Numbered from the stretch's first letter, positions 24,291 through 32,832 are shown. The stretch is DNA of 64,000 nt from an uncultured Modestobacter sp. (GCF_947486615.1 NZ_CANKUD010000006.1:1-64000), one strand, 5' to 3'. A program made the numbers and translations. Notes: generated by a model not told the origin, from the letters alone.

Positions 24291-24803
24291 TCAGCTGTGG
24301 ATGAAGTCCGGGCTGCTGGTGGTCCCCGACAGATCTCCCTGGGAGGTCTTCACCCAGGTGCATGGGCTGTTGTAGTGCCCCTTCTCCCAGTGGATCTGGT
24401 AGCCGTAGCTGCCCATCTCGACCCAACCCTGGCCCGTCCCCGGGACGGTCCAGCTGTAGCCAGCGGTGGTCGTGACGGCCTTGCTCAAGGCGACCGACAC
24501 TCCGACGGACGCGCTCACCTTCGAGAAGATGACACCGGCTTCGACCGATGCCGTGGTCTGCAGAGTGCCGGTGGTGGTGGTGGTCTGCCCCTTGGTGATG
24601 GTGATCGTGCCCCCACCCTGTCCGTAGGCGCGGTAGGCGCCCTTGGAGATGTGGATGCCCCTCTGGGTGGTCTGGGTCTGCGTTCCCGGCGCGGAGCACG
24701 CCTGGGTGGACATCGGGGCGGCCATGGCCGGTGTCGCCCCCCCGAGAACGATCGCGGCAGCTGCGCACAGCGCGGTCAGAGCGGACTTACCCTTGCGGCT
24801 CAT
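24291..24803 (-). CDS. Secreted protein of unknown family, 170 aa
   Basis: ATG at 24803 (AAAGGA eight bases upstream) begins MSRKGKSALTALCAAAAIVL, a classical Sec signal with likely cleavage after AMA near residue 28. The mature part of about 140 residues is Thr/Ser/Gly-rich with alternating small residues (TITITKGQTTTTTGTLQTTA, then SVEAGVIFSKVSASVGVSVAL). A C-terminal block follows with YSWTVPGTGQGWVEMGSYGYQIHWEKG and two Cys that could pair. The amphipathic alternating stretch resembles membrane-inserting segments of beta-pore-forming proteins, but this is only suggestive. It lies in a small insertion beside a lipoprotein gene on the same strand. Confidence 0.7.
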   Translation of the reverse strand: MSRKGKSALTALCAAAAIVLGGATPAMAAPMSTQACSAPGTQTQTTQRGIHISKGAYRAYGQGGGTITITKGQTTTTTGTLQTTASVEAGVIFSKVSASVGVSVALSKAVTTTAGYSWTVPGTGQGWVEMGSYGYQIHWEKGHYNSPCTWVKTSQGDLSGTTSSPDFIHS

Positions 24804-24827
24804 CTCTTCCATCCTTTGTCGTGGTAA

Positions 24828-25391
24828 TCACCTGGGAACTCCGTAGACAGTCACGAAGTATTCAATGCCGGCTGGAATGTCCGTCGTCAGTTCGGTGGGG
24901 ACGGCTGTCTTCTCGATGGGAGGTGTCTCATAACTGACGACAGCGCCGCCGCTGCAGTCATCCGCGCCGGTGTAAGCCCCGGGGACCGCATTTTCATCAA
25001 TGAGTTGCACTCGATATCTCGCTGGCTCCGCACACGTCAGAGAGAGGATCAGCGTTCCGGAGTTCGACGTCTCTTCTGGCAGTGTCAGGCTGGCCGGACC
25101 TGTCAACTTCTCGTTGACCAGGAGCTCGGCCCCCGCCAGATGAGGCGGGGCTTTGTCCGGGTTCTCTTCCCAGTAGTCAACCGGGTTGATCAACGGAGCC
25201 GAGGAGGTGGTCGGGTCGTTCCCCGTGTCGGTGGTCGGTTCCCCCCCGGGGTTGGAGGGGGGCGTGGCTGACGGAGATCCGTTCTCCGACGGATCTGCTT
25301 GCACGGCCGCTTCCCCCGTGCAGGCGACAAGGAGACAGCCGCCGGCGAATGCGAGAACCGTGGTCGCGGCCACTTGCCGCATTGCATTCAT
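24828..25391 (-). CDS. Lipoprotein of unknown family, 187 aa
   Basis: ATG at 25391 with AAGGTGGG upstream. The N-terminus has a hydrophobic signal ending in the lipobox LLVACTGE, then a Pro/Ser/Thr-rich linker (about 30-68). The folded domain contains SLTCAEPARYRVQLID and a DDCSGGAVVSYE stretch, with two Cys likely forming a disulphide, and ends with EYFVTVYGVPR. The layout is of a small envelope-exposed beta domain on a flexible stalk. It is followed by the secreted-protein gene 24 bases downstream, so the two are probably co-expressed. Confidence 0.75.
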   Translation of the reverse strand: MNAMRQVAATTVLAFAGGCLLVACTGEAAVQADPSENGSPSATPPSNPGGEPTTDTGNDPTTSSAPLINPVDYWEENPDKAPPHLAGAELLVNEKLTGPASLTLPEETSNSGTLILSLTCAEPARYRVQLIDENAVPGAYTGADDCSGGAVVSYETPPIEKTAVPTELTTDIPAGIEYFVTVYGVPR

Positions 25392-25833
25392 GGTCAACCC
25401 ACCTTCATTGCAGAATGCGGCGCCGGCTGAGTCGGCGAACTCGTGATGCGGCGTCGGGCTGCGTCAGAGCATTGCATGAGGGAGGGTGGGTGGCCAGCAC
25501 TTGTGGCGAGTCTTTTCGCGTCGGCACAGATGGGCCGGACAATCTCTCTCAGTCTTGAATGACCGGGTCATACGCCACCGCATTGGGATCGTTTTCAAGG
25601 CCCTCGCCCTGCGGAATTCCTTGACAGGACACAGTCCAAGCTGATAACAGGCTGTAGCTCGCCGATCACAAATCGTATTACCCGGGCGTCGGCGACGAAG
25701 GGGTGCCGCAGGCTGCCCGGGGCCACCGGGGACGGCAGTTCCCGGAGCCCGGCACAGCCGGCCCAGGTGCCGGCGAGCGTGGCGCTCTCGGCGCCGCCCC
25801 GTGCCGTCTGAGGCGAGGGAGGTCGACCCGATC
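25392..25833. other. Intergenic part of the inserted island, no gene seen
   Basis: No frame has a start with a binding site or a recognisable family. A minus-strand frame near 25600-25780 has protein-like patches (LRELPSPVAPGSLRHPFVADA) and could be a decayed gene. Base composition between 25470 and 25680 is clearly more AT-rich than the flanking core genes. Confidence 0.35.
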
Positions 25834-25962
25834 GGCTGGACCAGGTCGTGCGACGCAGGACCCCGCTGCTCTCGCGGCGGGACCGGGACCGACGTCCCGC
25901 GCGCTGCTGAGGACGCCCCGCAAATGACAACGGCCCGGCACCTCCGCGAGGTGCCGGGCCGC
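25834..25962. repeat. Right copy of duplicated DUF3145 tail/terminator segment
   Basis: Homologous to 23731-23852. The copy begins inside what corresponds to the last codons of DUF3145 but has lost the stop. It keeps AGGACCCCGCTG and GCGCTGCTGAGGACGCC and then carries a better-preserved hairpin next to accD. Confidence 0.75.
25931..25961 (-). terminator. Terminator hairpin of the FAS operon
   Basis: CGGCCCGGCACCT and AGGTGCCGGGCCG form a perfect 13-bp stem with a 5-base loop, 17 bases beyond the accD stop codon. Confidence 0.85.
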
Positions 25963-25978
25963 TGTCGTGCTCGTCGGA

Positions 25979-27394
25979 CTACAGCGGGATGTTGCCGTGC
26001 GCCCCGCGCCCGGACGGCGCCTCGGCCAGCGCCGCCACCAGCCGGCGCTTGGTCTGCGCGGGGTCCACGACGTCGTCGACGACGCCGATCTCCCGCGCCC
26101 GGTTGACCCCACCGGCGATCAGCTCGTGCTCGGCGGCCAGCTGGGCGTGCAGCGCCTCGCGCTCCCCGGGCGGGGCGGCGGCGAGCTTCTTGCGGTGCAG
26201 GATGCCGACCGCGGCCTTCGCGCCCATGACGGCGACCTCGGCACCCGGCCAGGCGAACACCGCGGTCGCGCCCAGCGAGCGGGCGTTCATCGCGATGTAG
26301 GCGCCGCCGTAGGACTTGCGGGTCACCAGCGTCACCCGCGGCACCACCGCCTCGGCGAAGGCGTGCAGCAGCTTCGCGCCGCGGCGCACCACGCCGTCCC
26401 ACTCCTGGCCGACGCCGGGCAGGTAGCCGGGGACGTCGACCAGCACGACCAGCGGCACCCCGAAGGCGTCGCACATCCGCACGAACCGGGCCGCCTTCTC
26501 CGCCGAGGCGGAGTCCAGGCAGCCGCCCAGCCGCAGCGGGTTGTTCGCGATGACCCCGACGGTGCGCCCGGCCAGCCGGCCCAGCGTGGTGACCACGTTG
26601 GGGGCGAACCGCGGGTGCAGCTCCAGCCCCGGCCCGTCCAGCAGCGAGGCCACCACGGGCTTGACGTCGTAGGCCCGGTTGCGCTGCTCGGGCAGCAGCG
26701 CCATCAGGTCGACGGCCGGCTCGTCGGCGGCCGGGGCGAACGTGCCCTGGGCGGCCAGCAGGTCGACCGCGGTGCGCGCGGTCTCCAGCGCCTCGGCTTC
26801 GGTGTCGGTGACCACGTGCACGACGCCGGAGCGCCGTCCGTGGGTGTCCGGGCCACCGAGCTGCTCCTGGTCCACGACCTCGCCGGTCACCGAGCGGACG
26901 ACGTCCGGGCCGGTGACGAAGACCCGCCCGGCCGGCCCCATGACCACCAGGTCGGTGAGCGCCGGGCCGTAGGCGGCGCCACCGGCGGCCGCGCCGAGCA
27001 CGACGGAGACCTGCGGCACCCGCCCGGAGGCCCGCACCATGGCGGCGAACACCTCACCGACCGCGTGCAGGGCGGTGACGCCCTCGGCCAGCCGGGCACC
27101 GCCGGAGTGCCAGATGCCGACGACCGGCACCCGCTCGCGCAGTGCGGTGTCGATGGCGTCGACGATGTGCCGGCAGCCGTCGACGCCCATCGCGCCGCCC
27201 ATGATCGTGGCGTCGGTGCAGTAGGCGATCGTGGGCGAGCCGGCCACGGTGCCGCGGGCGGCCAGCACACCTGAGGTGTCCCGGGCCGCCAGCGTCTGCA
27301 TCGAGCCGGGGTCGAAGAACCGGGCCAGCCGGTCCTCGGGGTCGCGGGGGTCGACGGTGGTGGCCGGCGCCGGTGCGGCGTGCACGGTGGTCAT
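25979..27394 (-). CDS. accD: Acyl-CoA carboxylase carboxyltransferase beta subunit (AccD6-like), 471 aa
   Basis: Biotin-dependent carboxyltransferase that moves CO2 from carboxybiotin to an acyl-CoA, giving malonyl-CoA for fatty-acid synthesis. N-terminal half: GIWHSGGARLAEGVTALHAVG and SVVLGAAAGGAAYGPAL, an oxyanion-hole Gly pair of the crotonase fold. C-terminal half: VVLVDVPGYLPGVGQEWDGVVRRGAKLL and YGGAYIAMNARSLGA with the second oxyanion hole. Position at the end of the fab operon parallels accD6 of mycobacteria, which favours acetyl-CoA as substrate. The biotinylated alpha chain is not in the window. GAGGAG precedes the ATG. Confidence 0.9.
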   Translation of the reverse strand: MTTVHAAPAPATTVDPRDPEDRLARFFDPGSMQTLAARDTSGVLAARGTVAGSPTIAYCTDATIMGGAMGVDGCRHIVDAIDTALRERVPVVGIWHSGGARLAEGVTALHAVGEVFAAMVRASGRVPQVSVVLGAAAGGAAYGPALTDLVVMGPAGRVFVTGPDVVRSVTGEVVDQEQLGGPDTHGRRSGVVHVVTDTEAEALETARTAVDLLAAQGTFAPAADEPAVDLMALLPEQRNRAYDVKPVVASLLDGPGLELHPRFAPNVVTTLGRLAGRTVGVIANNPLRLGGCLDSASAEKAARFVRMCDAFGVPLVVLVDVPGYLPGVGQEWDGVVRRGAKLLHAFAEAVVPRVTLVTRKSYGGAYIAMNARSLGATAVFAWPGAEVAVMGAKAAVGILHRKKLAAAPPGEREALHAQLAAEHELIAGGVNRAREIGVVDDVVDPAQTKRRLVAALAEAPSGRGAHGNIPL

Positions 27395-27427
27395 GAGCAG
27401 CTCCTCAGAGCGTTCGAGCGGTGCCGG

Positions 27428-27483
27428 CCCCGTTGCAGGGGCCCGCCGCGAGCCTGCGAGTGATGGGGGGCAACGGGGTCCTT
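27428..27483 (+). repeat. Structured dispersed element, copy 1
   Basis: Outer stem CCCCGTTGC/GCAACGGGG (27428-27436 and 27470-27478) encloses a 33-nt segment with inner stem CCCGCCGC/GTGATGGG and loop GAGCCTGCGA, followed by TCCTT. It lies in the gap between fabF and accD, antisense to the operon. See copies at 28781, 38472, 52115 and 63818. Confidence 0.85.
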
Positions 27484-27485
27484 CA

Positions 27486-28727
27486 TCAGACCGTCGTGAA
27501 GACCAGGGCCATGTTGTGGCCGCCGAAGCCGAACGAGTCGTTCAGCGCCGCGGAGAAGGTCGCCTTCCGCGGCTCGCGGCGGACGATGTCCAGCGCATGG
27601 ACGGCCGGGTTGTCGTCCAGGTCGTCGAGGTTCGCCGTGGCCGGCACGATCTGGTCGCGCAGCGCCAGGATCGCGAACACCGACTCCAGGGCCCCGGCGG
27701 CGCCGAGCAGGTGGCCGGTCTGGCTCTTCGTGGCCGTGACCAGGGTGTGGTCGCCGATCGCGTCCCGGATGGCGGTGGCCTCGGCGGTGTCGCCCAGCGG
27801 CGTCGACGTGGCGTGCGCGTTGACGTGGCCGATGTCGGCGGGGGTCAGCCCGGCGTCCCGGATGGCGGCGCCGATCGCCCGGGCGGCGCCCTCGCCCTCC
27901 GGGTGCGGCGCGACGAGGTCGTAGCCGTCGGAGGTGCCGGCCGCGCCGGCGAGGCGGGCGTAGATCGTGGCGCCGCGGGCCTGGGCGGCGTCGGCGCGCT
28001 CCAGCACCAGCGCCGCGGCGCCCTCGCCGAGCACGAAGCCGTCGCGGCCCTTGTCGAACGGGCGGGAGGCGCGCTCGGGCTCGTCGTTGCGGGTGCTCAT
28101 CGCGCGCATCGCGGCGAACCCGGCCATCGGCAGCGGGTGCACGCAGGCCTCGGTGCCACCGACCACGACCATGTCGGCGCGGCCCAGGCGCAGCAGGTCC
28201 AGGCCCCAGCGGATGGCCTCGGCGCCGGAGGCACAGGCGCTGACCGGGGCGTGCACGCCGGCGCGGGCGCCGACGGCCAGCCCGACCGCGGCGGCCGGAC
28301 CGTTGGGCATGAGCATCGGGATGGTGAAGGGGGAGACCCGCTTGGGGCCCTTCTCCTCCAGGATGTCGTCCTGGCCGAGCAGGGTGAGCGCGCCGCCGAT
28401 GCCGGTGCCGAAGACGACGGCGATCCGCTCGGGGGCGACACCGGAGTCGGCCCCGGCCGCGTCGCGCCAGGCCTCCTCGGCGGCGACGACGGCGACCTGC
28501 TGGCTGCGGTCGAGGCGCCGGGTGCGGACCCGGTCGAGGGTCTCGGCCGGCTCGCTGGTGAGCCGGGCGACGAGCTGGGCGGGGAACTCCTTGACCCAGT
28601 CGTCGGTGAGGCGGCTCACCCCGGACCGGCCGGCCAGCAGTGCCTCCCAGGTGGAGGCCACGTCACCACCGAGGGGCGTGGTGGCGCCGAGCCCGGTGAC
28701 GACGACGTCGGCTGTGGGCGTGCTCAT
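27486..28727 (-). CDS. fabF: 3-oxoacyl-ACP synthase II, 413 aa
   Basis: Elongating ketosynthase of type II fatty-acid synthesis, condensing malonyl-ACP with acyl-ACP. Catalytic Cys in VSACASGAEAI, first His in NAHATSTPLGDT, Lys in TKSQTGHLLGAAG and second His in FGFGGHN, the complete Cys-His-His set. Length is normal. ATG at 28727 follows GGAACG. It is fourth in the fabD-fabH-acpP-fabF-accD operon and is flanked on both sides by copies of the structured repeat. Confidence 0.93.
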   Translation of the reverse strand: MSTPTADVVVTGLGATTPLGGDVASTWEALLAGRSGVSRLTDDWVKEFPAQLVARLTSEPAETLDRVRTRRLDRSQQVAVVAAEEAWRDAAGADSGVAPERIAVVFGTGIGGALTLLGQDDILEEKGPKRVSPFTIPMLMPNGPAAAVGLAVGARAGVHAPVSACASGAEAIRWGLDLLRLGRADMVVVGGTEACVHPLPMAGFAAMRAMSTRNDEPERASRPFDKGRDGFVLGEGAAALVLERADAAQARGATIYARLAGAAGTSDGYDLVAPHPEGEGAARAIGAAIRDAGLTPADIGHVNAHATSTPLGDTAEATAIRDAIGDHTLVTATKSQTGHLLGAAGALESVFAILALRDQIVPATANLDDLDDNPAVHALDIVRREPRKATFSAALNDSFGFGGHNMALVFTTV

Positions 28728-28780
28728 GGGACGTTCCTTCCTGGGACTGTCTGGCCGGACGGCCTGGTGCGGTGCTTCGG

Positions 28781-28836
28781 CCACCCTTCAGGGGCCCGCG
28801 CCGAGCCTGCGAGGCGTGGGGGGAAGGGTGGTCCTC
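28781..28836 (+). repeat. Structured dispersed element, copy 2
   Basis: Outer stem CCACCCTTC/GAAGGGTGG (28781-28789 and 28823-28831), inner stem CCCGCGCC/GGCGTGGG, same loop GAGCCTGCGA, then TCCTCC. Both stems differ in sequence from copy 1 yet pair fully. It lies between acpP and fabF. Confidence 0.85.
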
Positions 28837-29079
28837 CTACTGGTTCTTCTCGATGTAGGACATGGCGTCGCCGACGGTCTTGATGTTGGCGAGCTCGTCG
28901 TCCGGGATCGCGACGCCGAACTTGTCCTCGACGGCGGTGGCGATCTCGACCATCGACAGCGAGTCGACGTCGAGGTCCTCGGTGAAGGACTTCTCCGGGG
29001 TGGCGTCGGCGGGGGTGACGCCGGCGACCTCCTCCAGGATCTCGGCGAGACCGGCCTGGATGTCTGCGGTGCTGGGCAC
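28837..29079 (-). CDS. acpP: Acyl carrier protein, 80 aa
   Basis: A four-helix carrier with the phosphopantetheine Ser in EDLDVDSLSMVEIATAVEDK and the typical acidic helix II. It carries the growing acyl chain for the flanking enzymes. Start GTG at 29079. Length and motif are normal. It lies between fabH and fabF in the operon. Confidence 0.95.
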   Translation of the reverse strand: MPSTADIQAGLAEILEEVAGVTPADATPEKSFTEDLDVDSLSMVEIATAVEDKFGVAIPDDELANIKTVGDAMSYIEKNQ

Positions 29080-29168
29080 GCGGGGTCCTCTCTCTGGCTG
29101 GTGGCGGCGGCCCGGGTGCGGTCCGCCGTCGTCGTCCGGGACGGGTGTCCCGGCAGTTGGTGTGCCCC

Positions 29169-30137
29169 TCAGGGCAGCCGGATCACCTGACCGGCGAAGG
29201 TGAGCCCGGCGCCGTAGCCGAGTACCAGGGCCAGGTCGCCGGACTTGGCCTCGCCGGACTCCATCAGCGCGGTCAGCGCCAGCGGGACGGAGGCGGCCGA
29301 GGTGTTGCCCGACTGCACGATGTCGCGGGCGATCGCGGTGTCGGGACCGAAGCCGAGCTTCTTGGTCATCGACTCGACGATGCGCAGGTTGGCCTGGTGC
29401 GGGGCGAAGACGTCGATGTCGGCGGCGGTGACGCCGGCCTTCGCCATCGCCTCCTCCAGCGTGGCGGTGAGCTTGGTGGTGGCCCAGCGGTAGACCGCCT
29501 GGCCGGCCATCGTCATCGTGGAGCGACCGGCGGCGATCTCGATGGCGCTGTACTGGTCGCCGTCCGAGCCCCAGGCGACCGGGCCGATGCCGGGCTCGTC
29601 GGACGCGCCGATCACGGCGGCCCCCGCCCCGTCGGCGAAGATCACCGCGGTGCCGCGGTCGGTCTGGTCGGTGACGTCGGTCAGCCGCTCGACCCCGACC
29701 ACCAGCGCGTTGCGCGAGGAGCCGCTGCGGATGGCGTCGTTGGCCACGCCGAGGGCGTAGCAGAACCCGGCGCAACCGGCGTTCAGGTCGAAGGCGCCCG
29801 GCCGGGGGATGCCGAGGCGGTGCGCCACCTGCGGGCCGATGCCCGGGATGGGGGCCTGGAGGCTGGCGCTGGCCAGGATCACCAGGTCGACCTCGTCGGG
29901 GGCCAGGCCGCTGGCCGCGAGCGCCTTGCCGCCGGCGGCGACGGCCATCTCGACGAGGGTCTCGTCCTCGGAGGCCCAGCGGCGCTCGGCGATGCCGACC
30001 CGGCTCTGGATCCACTCGTCGTTGGTGTCCATCACCTGGGCGAGCTCGTCGTTGGTGACCCGGCGGCGCGGGCGATAGGCGCCCAGGCCGAGGATCCGCG
30101 CGCCGGGCGTGCCTTCCTGCAGCTCGATCGTGCTCAC
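29169..30137 (-). CDS. fabH: 3-oxoacyl-ACP synthase III, 322 aa
   Basis: Initiating ketosynthase that condenses an acyl-CoA primer with malonyl-ACP. Catalytic Cys in FDLNAGCAGFCYALG, His in FAPHQANLRI, and Asn in QSGNTSAASVPLAL, the complete Cys-His-Asn triad. The C-terminus GYGAGLTFAGQVIRLP is characteristic. GTG at 30137 overlaps the fabD stop as GTGA, so translation is coupled. Actinobacterial FabH enzymes often prefer branched primers. The sequence alone does not decide this. Confidence 0.95.
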   Translation of the reverse strand: MSTIELQEGTPGARILGLGAYRPRRRVTNDELAQVMDTNDEWIQSRVGIAERRWASEDETLVEMAVAAGGKALAASGLAPDEVDLVILASASLQAPIPGIGPQVAHRLGIPRPGAFDLNAGCAGFCYALGVANDAIRSGSSRNALVVGVERLTDVTDQTDRGTAVIFADGAGAAVIGASDEPGIGPVAWGSDGDQYSAIEIAAGRSTMTMAGQAVYRWATTKLTATLEEAMAKAGVTAADIDVFAPHQANLRIVESMTKKLGFGPDTAIARDIVQSGNTSAASVPLALTALMESGEAKSGDLALVLGYGAGLTFAGQVIRLP

Positions 30138-31336
30138 TGGGACACCTCCGGGTAGAGACGGGCGATCGGGTCCCCGGCGTCGACCAGGTCCCCCTCGTGC
30201 ACCAGCCACTCGGCGAGGACGCCGTCGTAGCCGGCCGAGACGTTGACCTCTTCGCGCCGGCTGCGGATGGACCCCAGCGGGCTGCCGGCGGGCAACCGGG
30301 TGCCCTCGGCGACGTCGGCCGGGCTGACGGTGCCGCGCACCGGGGAGACCACCACCCGCCAGTCGGGGGAGTGCTCGGCCTCCGCGCGGCCGCGCTCGGC
30401 GGCGATGAGCTCGCGGGCGCGGTCCAGCTCGGCCGGGCCGGTCAGGGCCAGCACCTCGATGCCGGCGCCCTTCCACTCCCGCTTGGCCAGGCCGGCCAGC
30501 GCGCCGGCCGGCGGCAGCTCGAGGACGGCGGTGACGCCCAGGTCCCGCAGGGTGGCCAGGCACGCGTCGAAGCGCACCGGGCTGGTCACCTGGCTGACCA
30601 GCCGGGAGACGACCTCGGCACCGCTGCTGACGGCCGCGCCGTCGGCGTTGGACAGCAGCAGCCGGCTCGGGTCGGCCGGGCGCAGACCGCCGACCAGCGC
30701 CTCGAGCTCCTCGCGGGCGCTGGCCATGTACCGGGTGTGGAAGGCGCCGGCCACCGACAGCGGCATGATCCGGGCCTTCGCGGGCGGGTCGGCCTTGAGC
30801 GCGGCCAGGCCGTCCAGCGAGCCTGCGGCCACGATCTGGCCGCCGCCGTTGCGGTTGGCCGGCACCAGGCCGTGCCGCTCGATCGCGGCCAGCACCTCGG
30901 CCTCGTCGCCGCCCAGGACGGCGGACATGCCGGTCGGCGTCTGGGCGCAGGAGCGGGCCATCGCCCGGCCGCGGACCGCGGTCAGCGCGATCGCCGCCTC
31001 GACGGAGAGGACGCCGGCCAGCGCGGCCGCGGTCAGCTCGCCGACGCTGTGCCCGGTGATGACGACGTCCCGGCCGGCGTGCGGGGAGTGGACCACCGGG
31101 CCGGGCATGCCGCCCAGCTCGCGGGCGATGAACAGGCTCATCGCGACGACCAGCGGCTGGGTCACCGCGGTGTCCTTGATGGCCTCGGCGTCGCCGGTGG
31201 TGCCCAGGGTCAGCAGGTCGGCGTCGGCGATCGCCCCGGCCCAGCGGAAGAACGACTCCGCTCCGGGCAGGTCGAGCCAATCGGTGAGCATCCCGGGCTT
31301 CTGAGCACCCTGTCCGGGGGCGAGTACGGCCAGCAC
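30134..31336 (-). CDS. fabD: Malonyl-CoA:ACP transacylase with C-terminal biotinyl-like domain, 400 aa
   Basis: Loads malonyl groups onto ACP. The transacylase core (residues 1-305) has PGQGAQKPGM at the start, the nucleophile Ser in VITGHSVGELTAAAL and the catalytic His in VAGAFHTRYM. FabD usually ends near 310 residues. Here about 80 more form a complete biotinyl/lipoyl-type domain: VVVSPVRGTVSPADVAEGTRL, then a hairpin turn with RREEVNVSAGYDGVLAEWL and VHEGDLVDAGDPIARLYP. The position of the biotin-accepting EAMKM reads EEVNV, with no Lys, so it should not be biotinylated. It may be a docking module. GTG at 31336. First gene of the operon. Confidence 0.9.
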   Translation of the reverse strand: MLAVLAPGQGAQKPGMLTDWLDLPGAESFFRWAGAIADADLLTLGTTGDAEAIKDTAVTQPLVVAMSLFIARELGGMPGPVVHSPHAGRDVVITGHSVGELTAAALAGVLSVEAAIALTAVRGRAMARSCAQTPTGMSAVLGGDEAEVLAAIERHGLVPANRNGGGQIVAAGSLDGLAALKADPPAKARIMPLSVAGAFHTRYMASAREELEALVGGLRPADPSRLLLSNADGAAVSSGAEVVSRLVSQVTSPVRFDACLATLRDLGVTAVLELPPAGALAGLAKREWKGAGIEVLALTGPAELDRARELIAAERGRAEAEHSPDWRVVVSPVRGTVSPADVAEGTRLPAGSPLGSIRSRREEVNVSAGYDGVLAEWLVHEGDLVDAGDPIARLYPEVSQ

Positions 31337-31393
31337 CCGTTCACCGTGCCAGCAACGTGGGCTCGGCAGGGGTGGGATGCCCGACGAAGAACC

Positions 31394-31403
31394 ACACCGG
31401 TGT
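31394..31403. promoter_or_regulatory. Palindrome ACACCGGTGT upstream of fabD
   Basis: A perfect 10-base palindrome lies about 60 bases before fabD and 70 bases after the regulator gene, in the only sizeable gap in front of the operon. It is a candidate site for the adjacent PucR-type regulator. No binding data support it. Confidence 0.3.
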
Positions 31404-31475
31404 CTTGGAGGATCCCTACAAGAGGGAGACGCGCAAGCCGGGTCGGGCCCGCGTGTCGGTGGGGGAGGGCACAAC

Positions 31476-32666
31476 TCAGTGCCAGAGCGAGCGGTCACCC
31501 TCCAGCTGGGCCAGGGCCAGCGCGACCTGCAGCGTCCACGCCCCGCGCGGGTCGGTGGCGGAGTAGCCGGTGAGCTCGCCGGCCCGCTTCAGCCGGTACC
31601 GCACGGTGTTGGTGTGCACGAACAGCGCGCGGGCGGTGGCCTCCAGGTTGCCGCCGTTGCCGAGCACCGCGCGCACCGTCTCCAGCACCTCACCGCCGGC
31701 GCCCTGCAGTCGGAGCGCGACCCGTTCGGCCAGCGCGGTGCGGGCCAGCGGGTCGCCGTCCAGAGCGCGTTCGGGCAGCAGGTCCTCGGACTCGACCGGG
31801 CGGGGAGCGTCGGGCCAGGCGGGCGCGGCGCGCAGCCCGGCCAGCGCGGTGGCCGCGGACTCCCCGGCATGAGCGAGGGAGTCCACCCGCGGGCCGAGGA
31901 CGACCGGCCCGGGGCCGAACTCGCGGCACACCCGGCTGGTGACCGCGGCGAGGTCGGTCGCGCCGCCGAGGACGACGACCAGCTCGTCGGCGTGCACCCC
32001 GACCAGCACCTCGCAGCCCAGTGACCGGGCCGCCCGGCGGACCGCGGCCCGGGAGTCCTCCGCCCCCGGCGGCGCCGAGCCGACCAGGACGGCGACCGGC
32101 TCGGTCTCCGTCCAGCCCAGCGCCGCCGCCCGGCCGGGGAGCTCGTCGGAGCGGTCACCGCGCACCAGGGCGTCGACGACCAGCGCCTCCAGCCGCGCGT
32201 CCCAGGCGCCGCGGTTCTCGGCGAAGCTGGCGTAGACGTGCGCCGCGGCGAAGGCGATCTCCCGGCTGAACTGCAGCACGGTGATCCGCAGCCGCTCGGC
32301 GTCCCCGGGCTCGGCGACCTGGTCGACCCGGTCCTCGACGACCTCCACGGTCACCTTGATCAGGTCGACCGAGCGCTTGAGCGGCACGGCGTGCATCAGC
32401 TCGCGGGGGGCGGCGCCGAACACCTCGCCGGTCAGCCGCGGCGGCCGGCCGGGGTTGCGGCACCACTCGACCAGGGAGGCGATGCCGGCCTGCGCGACGA
32501 GGGTGACCCAGGAGCGCTGGGCCGCCGGCATGGAGCGGAACCAGCTCAGCTCGTCGTCCATCCGGGCCACCGCCTGGGTGGCCAGCGCACCGGAAGCCCG
32601 CTCGAGCCGGCGCAGCGTCGCTTCCGAGGGGTGCGTGGCCCCCCGGGCTGCCGCTGCGTCCTCCAC
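31476..32666 (-). CDS. fasR: PucR-type transcription regulator of fatty-acid synthesis (FasR-like), 396 aa
   Basis: The C-terminal helix-turn-helix reads LGNGGNLEATARALFVHTNTVRYRLKRAGELTG, the signature of the PucR/CdaR family, preceded by a GGDEF-like ligand domain (about 170-290). In Streptomyces a regulator of this type sits directly before fabD-fabH-acpP-fabF and activates it. The identical position here supports the same role. GTG start at 32666. The 140-base gap to fabD should hold the operon promoter. Confidence 0.85.
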   Translation of the reverse strand: MEDAAAARGATHPSEATLRRLERASGALATQAVARMDDELSWFRSMPAAQRSWVTLVAQAGIASLVEWCRNPGRPPRLTGEVFGAAPRELMHAVPLKRSVDLIKVTVEVVEDRVDQVAEPGDAERLRITVLQFSREIAFAAAHVYASFAENRGAWDARLEALVVDALVRGDRSDELPGRAAALGWTETEPVAVLVGSAPPGAEDSRAAVRRAARSLGCEVLVGVHADELVVVLGGATDLAAVTSRVCREFGPGPVVLGPRVDSLAHAGESAATALAGLRAAPAWPDAPRPVESEDLLPERALDGDPLARTALAERVALRLQGAGGEVLETVRAVLGNGGNLEATARALFVHTNTVRYRLKRAGELTGYSATDPRGAWTLQVALALAQLEGDRSLWH

Positions 32667-32768
32667 CGCTCCAGCGTGTCATGACGCCGGCGCGTCGGGG
32701 GTCGCGGCGCCGGGCGCACCGCCCGTCCGGGTACCTCCGCCGTCCCGGTGCGGGTGGCGTCGACCCGG

Positions 32769-32820
32769 CGGTCGGGCGGCATCGCACCCCCGGTCGGGCG
32801 GCATCGCGCCCCCGGTCGGG
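32769..32820. repeat. 22-bp tandem repeat, 2.4 copies
   Basis: CGGTCGGGCGGCATCGC(A/G)CCCC occurs at 32769-32790 and 32791-32812, followed by a partial third unit. It ends 12 bases before the start of the pirin-like gene and could hold regulator half-sites or be simple slippage. Confidence 0.7.
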
Positions 32821-32832
32821 GACGATGGCCGC

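Noticed and set aside
25967-27274. Plus-strand open frame opposite accD
   Set aside because: Antisense shadow of the carboxyltransferase, low-complexity and without motifs.
28837-30015. One long minus-strand frame joining acpP to upstream sequence
   Set aside because: The upstream part is the shadow of fabH in another frame. The real acpP begins at GTG 29079.
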